Shown in pieces: positions 26,201 to 36,200 of a stretch of DNA of 38,958 bases (within the stretch, counting starts at the first letter, position 1; each line of letters starts with the position of its first letter). Under the pieces are notes generated by a model. The model saw nothing but the letters and a program-made list of their open reading frames with translations, made no database searches and was not told the DNA's origin. Source of the stretch: Helochares maculicollis (lineage: Eukaryota > Arthropoda > Insecta > Coleoptera > Hydrophilidae); the NCBI GenBank assembly GCA_033557835.1, contig JAWQRO010000443.1, positions 1 through 38,958 on the forward strand, read 5' to 3'. Position numbers and translations under genes: made by a program.

Positions 26201-27319
26201 AGGCTTCTTGTACAAATGGTCTTTTTCATAAGTTTCAACTTCTGCTGGAAAAGTATAGCTAAAACTGGGCTTCACAAAACCTTCACCAGGCGCGTGAGCA
26301 TAAAATGGAGGGCTAACGCTACTTAAGGCATGGTTAAGATTATCAGACTCTATATATTCTTCAGATTTCACAGGTTTAGCAGTCAGTGGATAAGCCGTAG
26401 GTGCATCGTGTACGATAATTGGCCTTGGAGACACCGTTTTATGTGTTATATCTTCCACTATATCTGGTTTTCTTTGCGCTGGAGTAGCTAAAGATGGAGG
26501 AAACTCACGAGGGAACTCGCGAGGTATGAAAGATTCAGTAGGAGGAACGTAGGGGTATGGATGGATTTTTGGAAGGGTGCTTGGAGTTGGAGTTGGAAAG
26601 CGAATTTTGGTATCTTGTGGATGTTCTACATGTTCAGGCTCTTCAGTTGGTTCAGGATTAAAGTAATGCCTTACTTTCAACCATGGAGCATTTGGTAATC
26701 GTGCTGATATTCCAAAATTGTAATCGCCAAAAGTCTTGGCTTCTCCATAAGCTGGTGCTACTGGAACCTTATTGTATTCATAATAGGTATCCAATTGCGG
26801 GCTGGGCTTAAAGTCCTTCAAGACTTTAGGAGGCTGGAAGTCCTTTAAGATTTCAGGAGTTTTGTTGTCATTTAATTTTTGAGACGACTTGAAGTCCTTC
26901 ACGATTTGCGGAGGCTGAAAGTTTTGAGAAGCTTGGAAGCTCTGAAGAGGCTTGAATGTCCCGTTGAGATTTTGGGCGGCCACTGCTTGGCCTTGCGAAG
27001 GTTGCAAAATCCGCTCCATCTCTATGTTTTTGCTATTGAAGTTCGTTTCATTTTTTTCCGTTGTTCCATTGCTGACATCAAAAATATCTTCAATGCTGGG
27101 CTCCGGTTCATCGTAGCCCACCAACGACTGCACATTGGAATTATGATCTCTTGTTGTAATAATTTCTGAAGTCGATAAAGCCTGGTTATGAAACACAGAT
27201 TCTACTTAATTGTTCCAGTTTATGGTAGCTTATCAAAATTAAATTAAATTTATTATAAAATAGTATATAAATAATTAGTACCGTACCACCAGAAAAGGCA
27301 GCAGAAAAAGCCAGTACAT
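23212..27319 (-). CDS. Uncharacterised secreted/membrane proline-rich protein, four exons
   Basis: Predicted exons (coding): 27319-27287, 27181-26019, 23698-23525 and 23359-23212. All use GT-AG boundaries, and the phases join to one frame of 505 codons plus TGA. Exon 1 encodes a signal-peptide start (MYWLFLLPFLV, then ALSTSE). Exon 2 is a long, acidic and proline-rich region. Around residues 85-140 it has imperfect repeats of the form LKDFxPPxV, and it contains REFPREFPP and NGT/NET/NQT glycosylation sequons. A hydrophobic segment follows at about residues 364-382 (FLTAIIPFGLLISAL). Exon 3 carries GKEGCEERVLCELL (Cys 425 and 431) and exon 4 carries ENCSSLHC (Cys 480 and 485), perhaps two disulfide pairs. 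The exon 2 donor reads TATGG|GTAAGTG, so the TAA right after it is intronic. An upstream acceptor for exon 3 at 23774 is also possible but would add a TAG (23740-23742); the acceptor TTTCCAG at 23699 avoids it. I do not recognise the family. The Cys-containing helix faintly recalls insect DM4/DM12-type proteins; that is inference. Function unknown. Confidence 0.82.
24240..24620 (+). mobile_element. mariner relic H inside a host intron
   Basis: Broken plus-strand mariner transposase text in the large intron of the secreted-protein gene. The order is AVELLQQDKKNL near 24245, HVTVDETRIHCYTLQPN (the first catalytic Asp region, DETW in the family) near 24285-24330, KSVAKIMISIFWDARIILF near 24400-24450, then a jump to LKMVSKKRSCSNEDEIVEIETYF near 24510-24575. 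The jump means the segment with the second and third catalytic Asp is deleted. Stops interrupt the rest. No terminal repeats found. This type (VTVDETWIHHYTPE) differs from A-G. Confidence 0.72.
24720..25022 (-). mobile_element. hAT-type transposase C-terminal relic
   Basis: A 100-codon minus-strand frame whose middle resembles the dimerisation domain at the C-terminus of hAT transposases. It reads FGSTYFC at about 24893-24873, then a Phe-Ser and Lys spacing, then YRSRLSHKHLSALMKIA down to about 24790. The family pattern is FGSTYLCE...F....K..YRSRL...HL...L. The usual Glu after Cys is missing here. No other transposase parts, terminal repeats or 8-base duplications are visible. It lies next to mariner relic H in the same intron. 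Confidence 0.55.
25780..25811. repeat. Four tandem copies of TTAAGTAC
   Basis: Four exact 8-base units, 32 bases in total. The array is self-complementary (ACTTAAGT is a palindrome), so it can form a hairpin or cruciform. It lies in the large intron of the secreted-protein gene. Confidence 0.95.
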
Positions 27320-27395
27320 CTTCACTGTAAAACACACACATCACATCTCTAGAAAATTGAGAAATAAGTGAAATATTTAATGGAATTTTGTCCCC

Positions 27396-27402
27396 ATATA
27401 TA
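27396..27402 (-). promoter_or_regulatory. Candidate TATA box of the secreted-protein gene
   Basis: TTTATATATGGGG on the minus strand, about 77 bases upstream of the ATG at 27319. That leaves room for a start site near 27370 and a leader of about 50 bases. This is a position-based inference. Confidence 0.35.
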
Positions 27403-28646
27403 AACTTATACCTAGCGACAAACCCATTATTTTTCTTCAGCCGGGTATGACTGGGTATTTGATGTCGTTACAATATGACAATGAAATTACCCATACAACT
27501 ATTTTTGCTGGAAGAAAGTAATAAGTTGCTGTGGACCATGTTAAATACATAATTATATTTTTCTATACGCTCTACATCCATTTATATAACAATGTGTTGT
27601 CTAGAAAGTAAATAAATGAAATTTAGATGCTCATGTTAAACGGTTATTACTCTGGAGAAAAATGTATATAAAATTGCCTTATACGTAAAAACTGGTTTTT
27701 CTGGAGTATTAAACTCTTTCTTCTTGAAGTTATTTAACTGTATTACGAATTAGGTTTTCTGGCAATTTTTAAGACAACGAAAAGGTATCGTTTTCTTAGT
27801 ACATTCGATGGCGCTCAAAATTTGTTTCATCTTCTTAGGCATGATGTCGGTGCGATTGTCAGTCCGTCGGTCCAGCTATAACTTAAAAACCCATCGAGCT
27901 AGACTAATGAAACTTAGCGCATGTGCATTATATAAAAATTAAGTTCTTTGTTTTCCTTTGCATAATTAGAATATCCGGAAGTTGCATTTATCCTATGCAA
28001 TGTTGTTAAATCCACCTACCTTCCTTCGCTCAAATATTGAATTGAAGATAGCAATCCAATCTAAAACTTGTACTAGTTAAATAATTATATCTATTCAATG
28101 GTAGAGCTTAGACAACACATTTATTTAACTATATAATAATATAATAGTACGCGAAAGTTTCGAAATACGTACAAATTTAAATAAAATCACCAGAATAATA
28201 ACAATATAAACCATGTTTTGAACAAACTGTTTTAGGTTTATTCATTTCCAGTACTTAATTGGTTAAACTAACTAAGATGAAGTAGCATCTTTTTTATTAG
28301 ATTTAATTTATTTTTCTGTATTACATTTATTTCGACGCATTTAGGTCTATAGGCTTTTAATATTGATTATGCGCGTACATTATCGTCCTTATAAAACTTA
28401 TTTTGCACTGTTATATTTATCTATTTTTGTGTTTTGTCTTGATTCAATTTTCCAATAACTATGCCAAGTTAATGACTGTGCTTGGACTTCATTTTAATGT
28501 TACGCAGCTTAATATAATGTAATGATTCTGGCCAGAGCTTCAGTTACGTTCCTATATCTTCAATAAAAACAATTGCAGCGAAACTTTACAACTTAGTCTT
28601 TATTAATAGTATAACACATTCTGACTTCTGTTATGCCATCCCCATA
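27403..28646. other. Intergenic DNA upstream of the secreted-protein gene
   Basis: No gene seen. At about 27780-27960 the text (CGATTGTCAGTCCGTCGGTC and following) resembles the Cys/Gly-poor, 'GTCCGTC'-rich blocks common in insect dispersed repeats, but I cannot define ends. Confidence 0.35.
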
Positions 28647-28648
28647 TA

Positions 28649-29920
28649 CCAGGTGCTTAAGTTTAAATTAACGTTTTTTCAAGAAAAATGCACAATTATT
28701 TAAGAACCATAGTTAAAGATTTTTTATTCAAAGTATAGCCCTCGCTTTTTACACATTTTATCCATCTCTCGGGCAATTTATAGATACCATTCCAAAAGAA
28801 AGCTTCAACTTTCATTGATATCCATTCATCGAGCCATTTTTCTACTTCCTCAAAAGTCTTGAGGTGTTGCTCAGCCAGTGCTTGTCCCATCGATGAGAAG
28901 AGGTGATAATCAAAAGGCGCCAGGTCTAGTGAATACGGCGGGCGGGGTAGGAGTTCCCAACCAAGCGAAGAAATCGTTTCTTTGACCACTTTGGCTGAAC
29001 GCGCAGAAGAATTTTCATGCAGCAGAATGATTTTTCCGTGTCTTCGAGGCCATTCTGAGCGTTTTTCGATCAATGCGTAGCTTAAATTGATTAATTTGTT
29101 GTCGGCAGCGGACGGTATTAACTGTTTTGCCGGGTTTGAGAAGCTCATAGTACACTACTCCCTTCTGATCCCACCACACACACACCATTGTCTTCCTCCC
29201 AAAACGATCCAGTTTTGTACTCCATGTTGACGGTTGACGATTTCTAAAGTTTGAGATTCTCAAAGTATATCCATTTTTCATCGCCAGCTACAGCCCGACG
29301 CAAAAAAACCCTTTCTTTTGTGGCGTAAATGCGTAAATTTTGCACACAGTTTTTCGTCTTTCCATCAGTTGTTCTTTCAGTTTGCGTGGAACACATTTTC
29401 CAACCTTTTGAATCTTCTCCATGGATCTCAGGTGATCGGAAATGGGTTGTCGAGTGACATTCAACTGCTCCGCTATCATTTGTTGTGTTTGTGTATCGTC
29501 TTTATCCAATAATGATTGTTACTCGTCGTCTTCAAACTTTTTTTGTCGATTTTCAAGTTTTTTGTCAATAACATTGAAATCGCCACTTTTAAAACGTTGA
29601 AACCATCGTTCACAAGTTTTGACAATTGAAGCAAGATCATCGCAAGACTCTACTAGAATTCAATGATTTTCCGATTCCTTTTTCTTTTGATTGAAAAAGA
29701 AAATCATTACATGCCGCAAATGCTCTTTACTTGGCTCAAAATTCGACATGTTTAACGTGAAAAAGAAGTATGCTACTAACTCGTAAACAACTAAACGAAT
29801 ATGATGTCTTGTAGTGGGCAGTCACAAAAAAAATGGCTCTTTGGATTCCAAAGGCTACTTCCATAGATTTCATGTGCCATCTTTATTCAACAAAAAGACA
29901 TTTTAAACTTGCGCACCTGG
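28649..29920 (-). mobile_element. mariner copy D, mauritiana-like, inactive
   Basis: A minus-strand copy flanked by TA at 28647-28648 and 29921-29922, 1272 bp. The right end, read inward, is CCAGGTGCGCAAGTTTAAAA, identical to copy B; the left end reads CCAGGTGCTTAAG. The transposase starts at ATG 29747-29749. The helix-turn-helix text is in the frame 29288-29509 (DDTQTQQMIAEQLNVTRQ), the KTMVCVWWDQKGVVYYELLK block is in 29015-29281, and the longest piece is 28696-29148 (150 codons), covering the catalytic C-terminal half. There HDNAP reads HENSS, so the second catalytic Asp is Glu. The third Asp is present (APFDYHLF). The end KCVKSEG is followed by a shifted frame. At least three frame breaks make it inactive, but it keeps the longest open transposase segment of the four copies. 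Confidence 0.94.
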
Positions 29921-29922
29921 TA

Positions 29923-32377
29923 TATGGTTTCGATAACTTGCCCTCTTTTATGTTAATCGAGAGTTATTTAAACTGTTATCTAAATAAAGTTAAAATATGT
30001 ATTAGCATAATCTAAACTAAGATAAAGAATGAGGTGTGACTAAATCAATCTTAAACTAGCTTAACGCGGAGGGTGAAAAGTTGTCACAACTCTTCTACGA
30101 ACGAAGTACAGCAACGGATGATGGTATAATATAGTAAACCGTGCTAACATAGGTAAAAAATTGGTATTAGTTGTCACTAGCGCCAGTATTTATTACTTAA
30201 CGGCTTTGAGGTCCCCTGATTCATAAAAGTAACTACAATAGCAACCTTCGCAATCCGGAAGCGTTCTAACCGTCATTGAAAGCGTCACTGGGCAATAGTC
30301 AGGAAAGCCTCCCTAATAAGGAAATCTAAGGAGATCAGAGAACAGGACTCAGTTGGGTTCTCTGACTGAGAAGGTCAGTAAAGCACCAGCTGAACTGATG
30401 ATGTAGAATAAATAAATAATGCAAATAGTAAATAAATAAATATATATTGTACATAGTAACGTTAATATATAGAAAAAAATTAAAAGAACCACCAAATATC
30501 GTAGCAATAAGATCTAAAAAAATATGTTACCAATTTCCATTCCATATCAGCTAGTATATATACCATCGATTTCTAATTTATCCCTGGAATACTACAGCCG
30601 AACATCTGTATTCCAGAGGGGAATACAATTCTACCATTTTTCTTCAGCAAATACCACATATTTGTCCATCGCAGTACTTTGGGGTACATCTAAATCTCAG
30701 GCTAACTGTATTACTTCTGTTATCTTCTATCCCATTATGCTGGAGTCTTCATATAGGTTCATAAGATTCGTGTTTTTAATAACATTACTTTTGCGTACCA
30801 TTAACTGTTATGTTCCTGATAATTTTGATTTTTATTTCAGACGGAAACTTACGTTCCAATCAAATTCTGAGGAAAAGAATGTTGATTCTAAAGAAAAAAA
30901 TGCAATTTTTCCAATTTTATATTTAACCACCTTCATAAGACTTTTTGCTGAGTTTCCAACAATGATATTACTTGCTTTATTCCATAATTTGGAATCATCT
31001 TGTATGATGTAGACGCTTTTTTTCAACTTTGAAAATTCACTTTTCACTAAAGCCTAATATCTCCCGAGATACTGTAATCCTCCTGTAATTTTTGGTACAA
31101 TTTACGAGTTTCCTCTTTTGCTAAAAAAACATGTTAAGTACAGTCGTCGGAAGCTAAATTAGGTCAGAATAATGGTGATTTATTGTGTCTTCTTTAAAAT
31201 AAGAACAGATGATTCTTTAAGCACTCTTCTATAAAATTGTAGGTTCATTGAGTCGGCTAAGATCAAATTTGTGCTTTTTCTCCTACAGCTATATATCGTC
31301 AGCCAAAGTACGGAGGGCCGCCTTTTTTGTTTTAAACTTTTCTAAAACCTTATATCATTCTGGAGCAATGTAGTAATTTAAGCTCTCTTTTGTCATTCAT
31401 TGCCACGCAAGAAATAGTGTCAAAAACACACAATAGTGTCCTAGTACGGGTTTCAGCTGTTAAATTTAGAATGTTTTTGCCATATAAGTTTTCAAGTCTA
31501 ACTGGTTCTTCATTGAATGCACCAATGACATACAATCCGATTTTCGGAGTAACTGTTCTGATCGAAAGATTAGGATTTCATTGCCTACGCACCCATCATA
31601 TATTTGAGGGAAAACCGAGTTTTAAAAGTTAAAAGTTATTAAATATTTGGATTATCATTGCAAGTAGTTTTTCGTCTTCCGAAAACAGGGTTGTAATACA
31701 GAAAAACATAATACATTGTTTTAAAGAAGAACAATACAAAACTTAAAGGGATGGTTGATATAAGAAATAATAAGCGATAGGTTATTGTTTGCATTTTGGG
31801 GTATAATTAGTAACCCTGATATTAATTACATGTACATGTTAAAAACCACTGGCGGAATTCCTTATGACGTCGCCGGTCGAACACAGATGAATTTTATCGG
31901 TATTTCAAAGAATCATTTTCTTGTTTACGCTTGAAACATCAGGGCTCAAAACTGACGAAGTAATAATAAACAAAATCGTTGAAAAGAAATAAAGACTAAC
32001 GAAAAAAGTTAACCGCGCAATAAATGTCAACCGGAGAAAAAAAAACAAGCACCACATGTTTGTTCGGATTGAGTTCATTTCAATTTGTTTCTAATACATT
32101 ATTTGCTATAACGTAAGTTAGCTAAACTTTTCTTTATGACTTATTCAAAGAAACATATTTACTAATACGCAAATCATCTGAGATTACTATGAGATTGATA
32201 GATCAGTCTGTCGTAGCAATAACATGAATTTGTACAATTGATTGCGTTAGAAATTTACTGTAATCCATCGTATTTAAGTAGCCATCGAATTTTAACGATA
32301 AAGAATGTCGACAATTAAGTTATTGTTTAGTTTGCGATGTATGATTGAACCACCCTTCTTTCGGCGGTAATATAAAG
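29923..32377. other. 2.4 kb with no confident gene
   Basis: At about 30190-30420 a less AT-rich block ends in TAAA-type repeats, which could be the 3' tail of a retrotransposon. At 30524-31012 the plus strand has a 162-codon frame with poor coding character. The minus strand has shorter frames at 30832-31047 and 31350-31535 (GAFNEEPVRLENLYGKNILN) that look more protein-like but match nothing I know. A TGACGTC site lies near 31865. Confidence 0.35.
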
Positions 32378-32818
32378 CGATATTCTTTCGAGGTCACGTT
32401 CGATCTCCAGTTCAAAAAACAAAGCGCTTGGATAAAAGTTTACTAAAATGGTTGTTTATATTCTTTTTTCTGTTTTTATGTTATTCCGAAGGTTTTGTGT
32501 TCGTGAAATAATTTTATCTCGTGATTATGATGGATCTCGCGCTTGGTTTTGATTGTGACTGCGGGATTTTTATAGAGATAAAGATAGTAATGCAAAATAA
32601 TCTTTTTTGGAGGTCACGTTGTATTTGAAATGATTCCTAAAAACGCGTAGCTATAAAATTTTACCTCAATAGTTGTTTATGTTCTTTTTCTGTTTCCCTT
32701 TGATAAGGTCGGTATTGCGTTCATGAAAAAATTTAATCTCGAGGTTTTGAAGGATCTAACGACGTGTTTGATTGTGATGCCGTTATTTTTGTAACAATAA
32801 TGGTGCCGTTGTGTCTGT
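32378..32818. repeat. Diverged tandem duplication, 220-base period
   Basis: Two adjacent units of about 220 bases. AGGTCACGTT is at 32391 and 32611. GTTGTTTATNTTCTTTTT is at 32451 and 32672. A GTTCRTGAAA block falls near 32503 and 32722, and GGATCT followed by TTTGATTGTGA is at 32532 and 32752. The order and spacing match throughout, with many substitutions, so the duplication is old. No third unit is present at the expected positions on either side. It lies just beyond the 3' end of the small minus-strand gene. Confidence 0.85.
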
Positions 32819-32899
32819 GTAATATTTTTTACCCAGCATGGTCTATCGGCATTATTTCAAATATGCCAGTAATCCCAAATTAGCCAAATTTTCAACATT

Positions 32900-32905
32900 T
32901 TTATT
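32900..32905 (-). terminator. Polyadenylation signal AATAAA
   Basis: AATAAA on the minus strand, 27 bases after the TGA of the small membrane-protein gene. It supports an unspliced gene ending here, with a very short 3' untranslated region. Confidence 0.45.
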
Positions 32906-32931
32906 TATACTTAAAAAATACCAGGTCGTGG

Positions 32932-33198
32932 TCACATTGGCGTTCTTACCATGTGGGTTAAGTATTGGAAATTAATTCTGCAACACTCTGTATACATAAA
33001 GGGGTCAAGATTTTCAGCGGACAGACCTTTTACAAAATATATTAGACGTTTTATAGTTATTAAGCCTGCCGTATACGCAACCAAATATACGAATAAAACT
33101 ACCTCTTTAATAAAACCGCCGGCTAAGCAGATATCTGTTTGCGTTACTCGTGGCTTGTTTGACGTTTTGCGGCGCATTTGAGGTTTCCGTATTGACAT
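32932..33198 (-). CDS. Small one-pass membrane protein, unknown function
   Basis: An 88-codon frame with ATG at 33198-33196 and TGA at 32934-32932. The N-terminus is basic (MSIRKPQMRRKTSNK). A hydrophobic segment lies at about residues 31-50 (EVVLFVYLVAYTAGLITI), followed by a hydrophilic C-terminus containing CC. It is read away from YIPF6 and the two starts are 95 bases apart, so they probably share a promoter. Coding support comes from its length in AT-rich DNA, its mixed amino acid composition and the nearby AATAAA. One alternative is that the frame is spliced: the last codons read CACATG|GTAAGA, a fair donor, which would remove the final MVRTPM residues after Met. The only acceptor seen nearby would make a 39-base intron, which is too short. 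I do not recognise the family. Confidence 0.6.
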   Translation of the reverse strand: MSIRKPQMRRKTSNKPRVTQTDICLAGGFIKEVVLFVYLVAYTAGLITIKRLIYFVKGLSAENLDPFMYTECCRINFQYLTHMVRTPM

Positions 33199-33293
33199 CT
33201 ATCCCCATTGACACATACACAATATTTACCTTTATAAGGAGTCGCCGTTTCTTAAACTACAATAGTGCAATTATTTAGGAAATTTATTTAAAA
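33199..33293. promoter_or_regulatory. Compact bidirectional promoter region
   Basis: The 95 bases between the divergent start codons of the small membrane protein and YIPF6 must contain both leaders and at least part of both promoters. No TATA box is clear; CTTTATAAGG at about 33230-33240 is the nearest. Translation context for YIPF6 is good (AAAAATGACC). Confidence 0.5.
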
Positions 33294-36200
33294 ATGACCG
33301 ATACAAAACTTGAAGTAAGTTCCACCATCATTGATTAAATTGATTTTATCAATTTTCTGCAGAACTAAAGTTATTAGTGATTTTCATAATTGCAAAACCC
33401 GAATTTTAACGATTTTATACAAAAGCAAACACATTTTTATTTCTAGTTATCATTTAATACTTTCAGTTTTGTTTGTGATATGCGAATACATTACTTTATA
33501 TGCTTTGCTTACTTATTAAACACTTTAATTTATTACTTATCGTTTCTCTTCTTTATAGATGTATCAAGATGTTGGAGATTTTGTGGAAGGTGAAATGACT
33601 GTGCCGTCCAGCCAAAATAAAAATGATTTTGGAAAACCTGGATTCAATACACTTGATGAGCCTATACGAGATACAATAGTAAGTTAATTATTTCTGACTA
33701 GCGTAAACTAAGTGTTTCAGTCATAAATTATGTAATCTTTAATTCTCTCTCAAAAGTAATTTATTATCACGGAATTACTGAAAAGCAATCGATGAAAAAT
33801 CAACATATACTATTCTAAATAGGTTAATCTCATGAATACCTTTTTTATAAGAAGACCTAATACATAAACTTGGGGTTTATTGCTTTATCAATATGATTTT
33901 CACTATAATTTAAATTTATTAAGTTTGTTATAACATTTGCATTGTATGAGTATGTATTGTTCCATAAATTAGTTGATTAATATTATTAATATTAACCATT
34001 TTGAGACAAGTATGTTTTACAATATCACTTCTGCCAGTTGTAAACAATGTCTGGTTTTCAAACATTTATGGTGTCTATTTTTGAGTGGAATAAAAAATAT
34101 GTTTCGATTTCAATTAATTTTACAATAATTATTCTACACCAAAATTTACAAATTAAAAAGCAAATAATACAAATATAATAATGGTAAATTTCAGCTATGC
34201 GCTTTTGTTTGAGGTGTTGTGCATTTGCATATATACGACAATTCCTTTGCCCTCTCTGCTGTTTGCCAGTCATTGATAAATAACTATGAGAAAATATTTG
34301 TATAACTTTTTGGCGCCTAATCGATCATACATTTCACTCGATTTCCTTCCAGGCTAATGGTGCAGTTGTCTTGTAATATATTGTATCGTCTTTTACTGCT
34401 ACTGTATTGTCAGTTTTTATTATATTTATAACTATTTATGTTACTGGATAGATTTTCAGACAACCACTATTTTATTCCTTTAAAATTGCTAGTGTCAGAA
34501 TCAAAAACACGAGTGCATCCACTCAACATGCCCGTATAAATATATGTACTGCTTACAAGTACCTGTGATTATTAATAACAAACACCTTTATGAGATGCAA
34601 AAATAAAAACAAAAGTTTTAATTTTCATCGTTTTAAGCTGAAACTATGCATTCTTCACGGTTTTTATTGATTCTACGGAATCCTTACTAAAATTTTCTTT
34701 AAAAATTGCAATATTAAACAATTGTAAACCAACACAAAAGATTAATTTTAAAGTGTGAATTCATAACTTAGCAAGCAAAACTGACAGGCTGAAAATCGAC
34801 GTCGAATGTAATAGAAGAAGAAAAAGCAAACAGTTTAATCTGAAGTTTCAATATGCATTCTAATAATTTAGTAAAATCTCCAATCGGTGTACGTCTTAAC
34901 CAACTTTATTTTTCAAATAATAATATTTTATACGCTAGTTATATAACTTTATAATAACGATTAATTTTTTCCATGTAGTAAATAAATGTTACATTATTAT
35001 TTTTTTATTCCCATCAGAAGCGGAAATAGGATTTAAAATTAATTGTAGCAAAGTAAAAGCCGGGCTAGACTCGAACCATAGACCTTGGCATTAGGAAGCA
35101 GGTGTCTTGACAACTAAGCTATTAAGTTCACTTGCATTTAACATGTTACTGTGATATTAAATGATGATAGTTATTTTTTTTAAACTTTGATGATTTTTGT
35201 TAATTTTTGGCTCGATAATCGAACTAAAACTATGGATCAGTGCGTTATTCATTGTAATTCTTCATTCTGCAGCATCTCAGCCGAAAATATTGCTGAAAAG
35301 TTACAATTTTTGTAACAAAAGTTTTTAATAAAAAATCCGTTTCTTGCGGTTTTATGCCATGAAACTTCATATATAAGAATTTTTTTAGTGTTTTTTAGAT
35401 GTGTAATATATTTTAAGTCAATAGCTCGATTTAAACGCCTAGTTTACTTGAAAAAATTTCAAAACTTTATAGGTAAACAGGTATTTCCGGTGGTCCTACA
35501 GGGTTTATATAAAAAGTAATCGGACTGAGCTCAGAAAACATATTTATAGGCAAAATGTTTACACTTTTCTTGTAGAAATCTTCGAAGTAGTCCTCAGCAA
35601 AATCGATAACCCTTTGGTACAGGATTTTCCAGTCCCCGAACTCTCCCTGGAAGTCGGGAACCCGTAAGTCGTGTAAAGTCCTCGTCATAGCGAGTTGAAC
35701 AGCTTCCAGTGTCCCTAACCACGTCCCCTTCAGTACATTCTTAATCTTCGGGAATAGAAAGAAGTCCGGTGGTGCTGTATCCGGGCTATAGGGAGACTGT
35801 CGCAACGTCGCCCTCGAGTGTTTGGCCAGTTCCTCGGTAACAAGCAGACAGGTGTGCGACGCTGCTTTTGCTTGTCTGTCAGGTGTTTTGGCACCAGCTT
35901 CGCACAGATTTTCCTCATGCCCAGATCGTTCTTAATAATGTCGTGAACGGTCATCTTATCAATTCAGACGACGATCAGTGTTCAGAACATCACGAACTTT
36001 TTGCACATTTGGATCCGTGTGACTGGTTGATGGACTTCCGGCGCGCTGTTTGTCGTGGACGTCATCGCAGTCCTCTCGGAAATTCTTGTGCCACTGGAAG
36101 ACTTGAGTTCTGGATATAACATCCTCACTGTAAACCTCATTGATCATTTGAAGAGTTTCCGTAGGCGTTTCCTTGAGTTTGACACAAAATTTGATGTTAA

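Noticed and set aside
26879..27169. 96-codon plus-strand frame opposite exon 2 of the secreted-protein gene
   Set aside because: It is the antisense shadow of the repeats in exon 2.
30524..31012. 162-codon plus-strand frame, one of the longest in the window
   Set aside because: Composition is typical of translated AT-rich DNA and nothing in it matches a known family; the opposite strand looks at least as protein-like.
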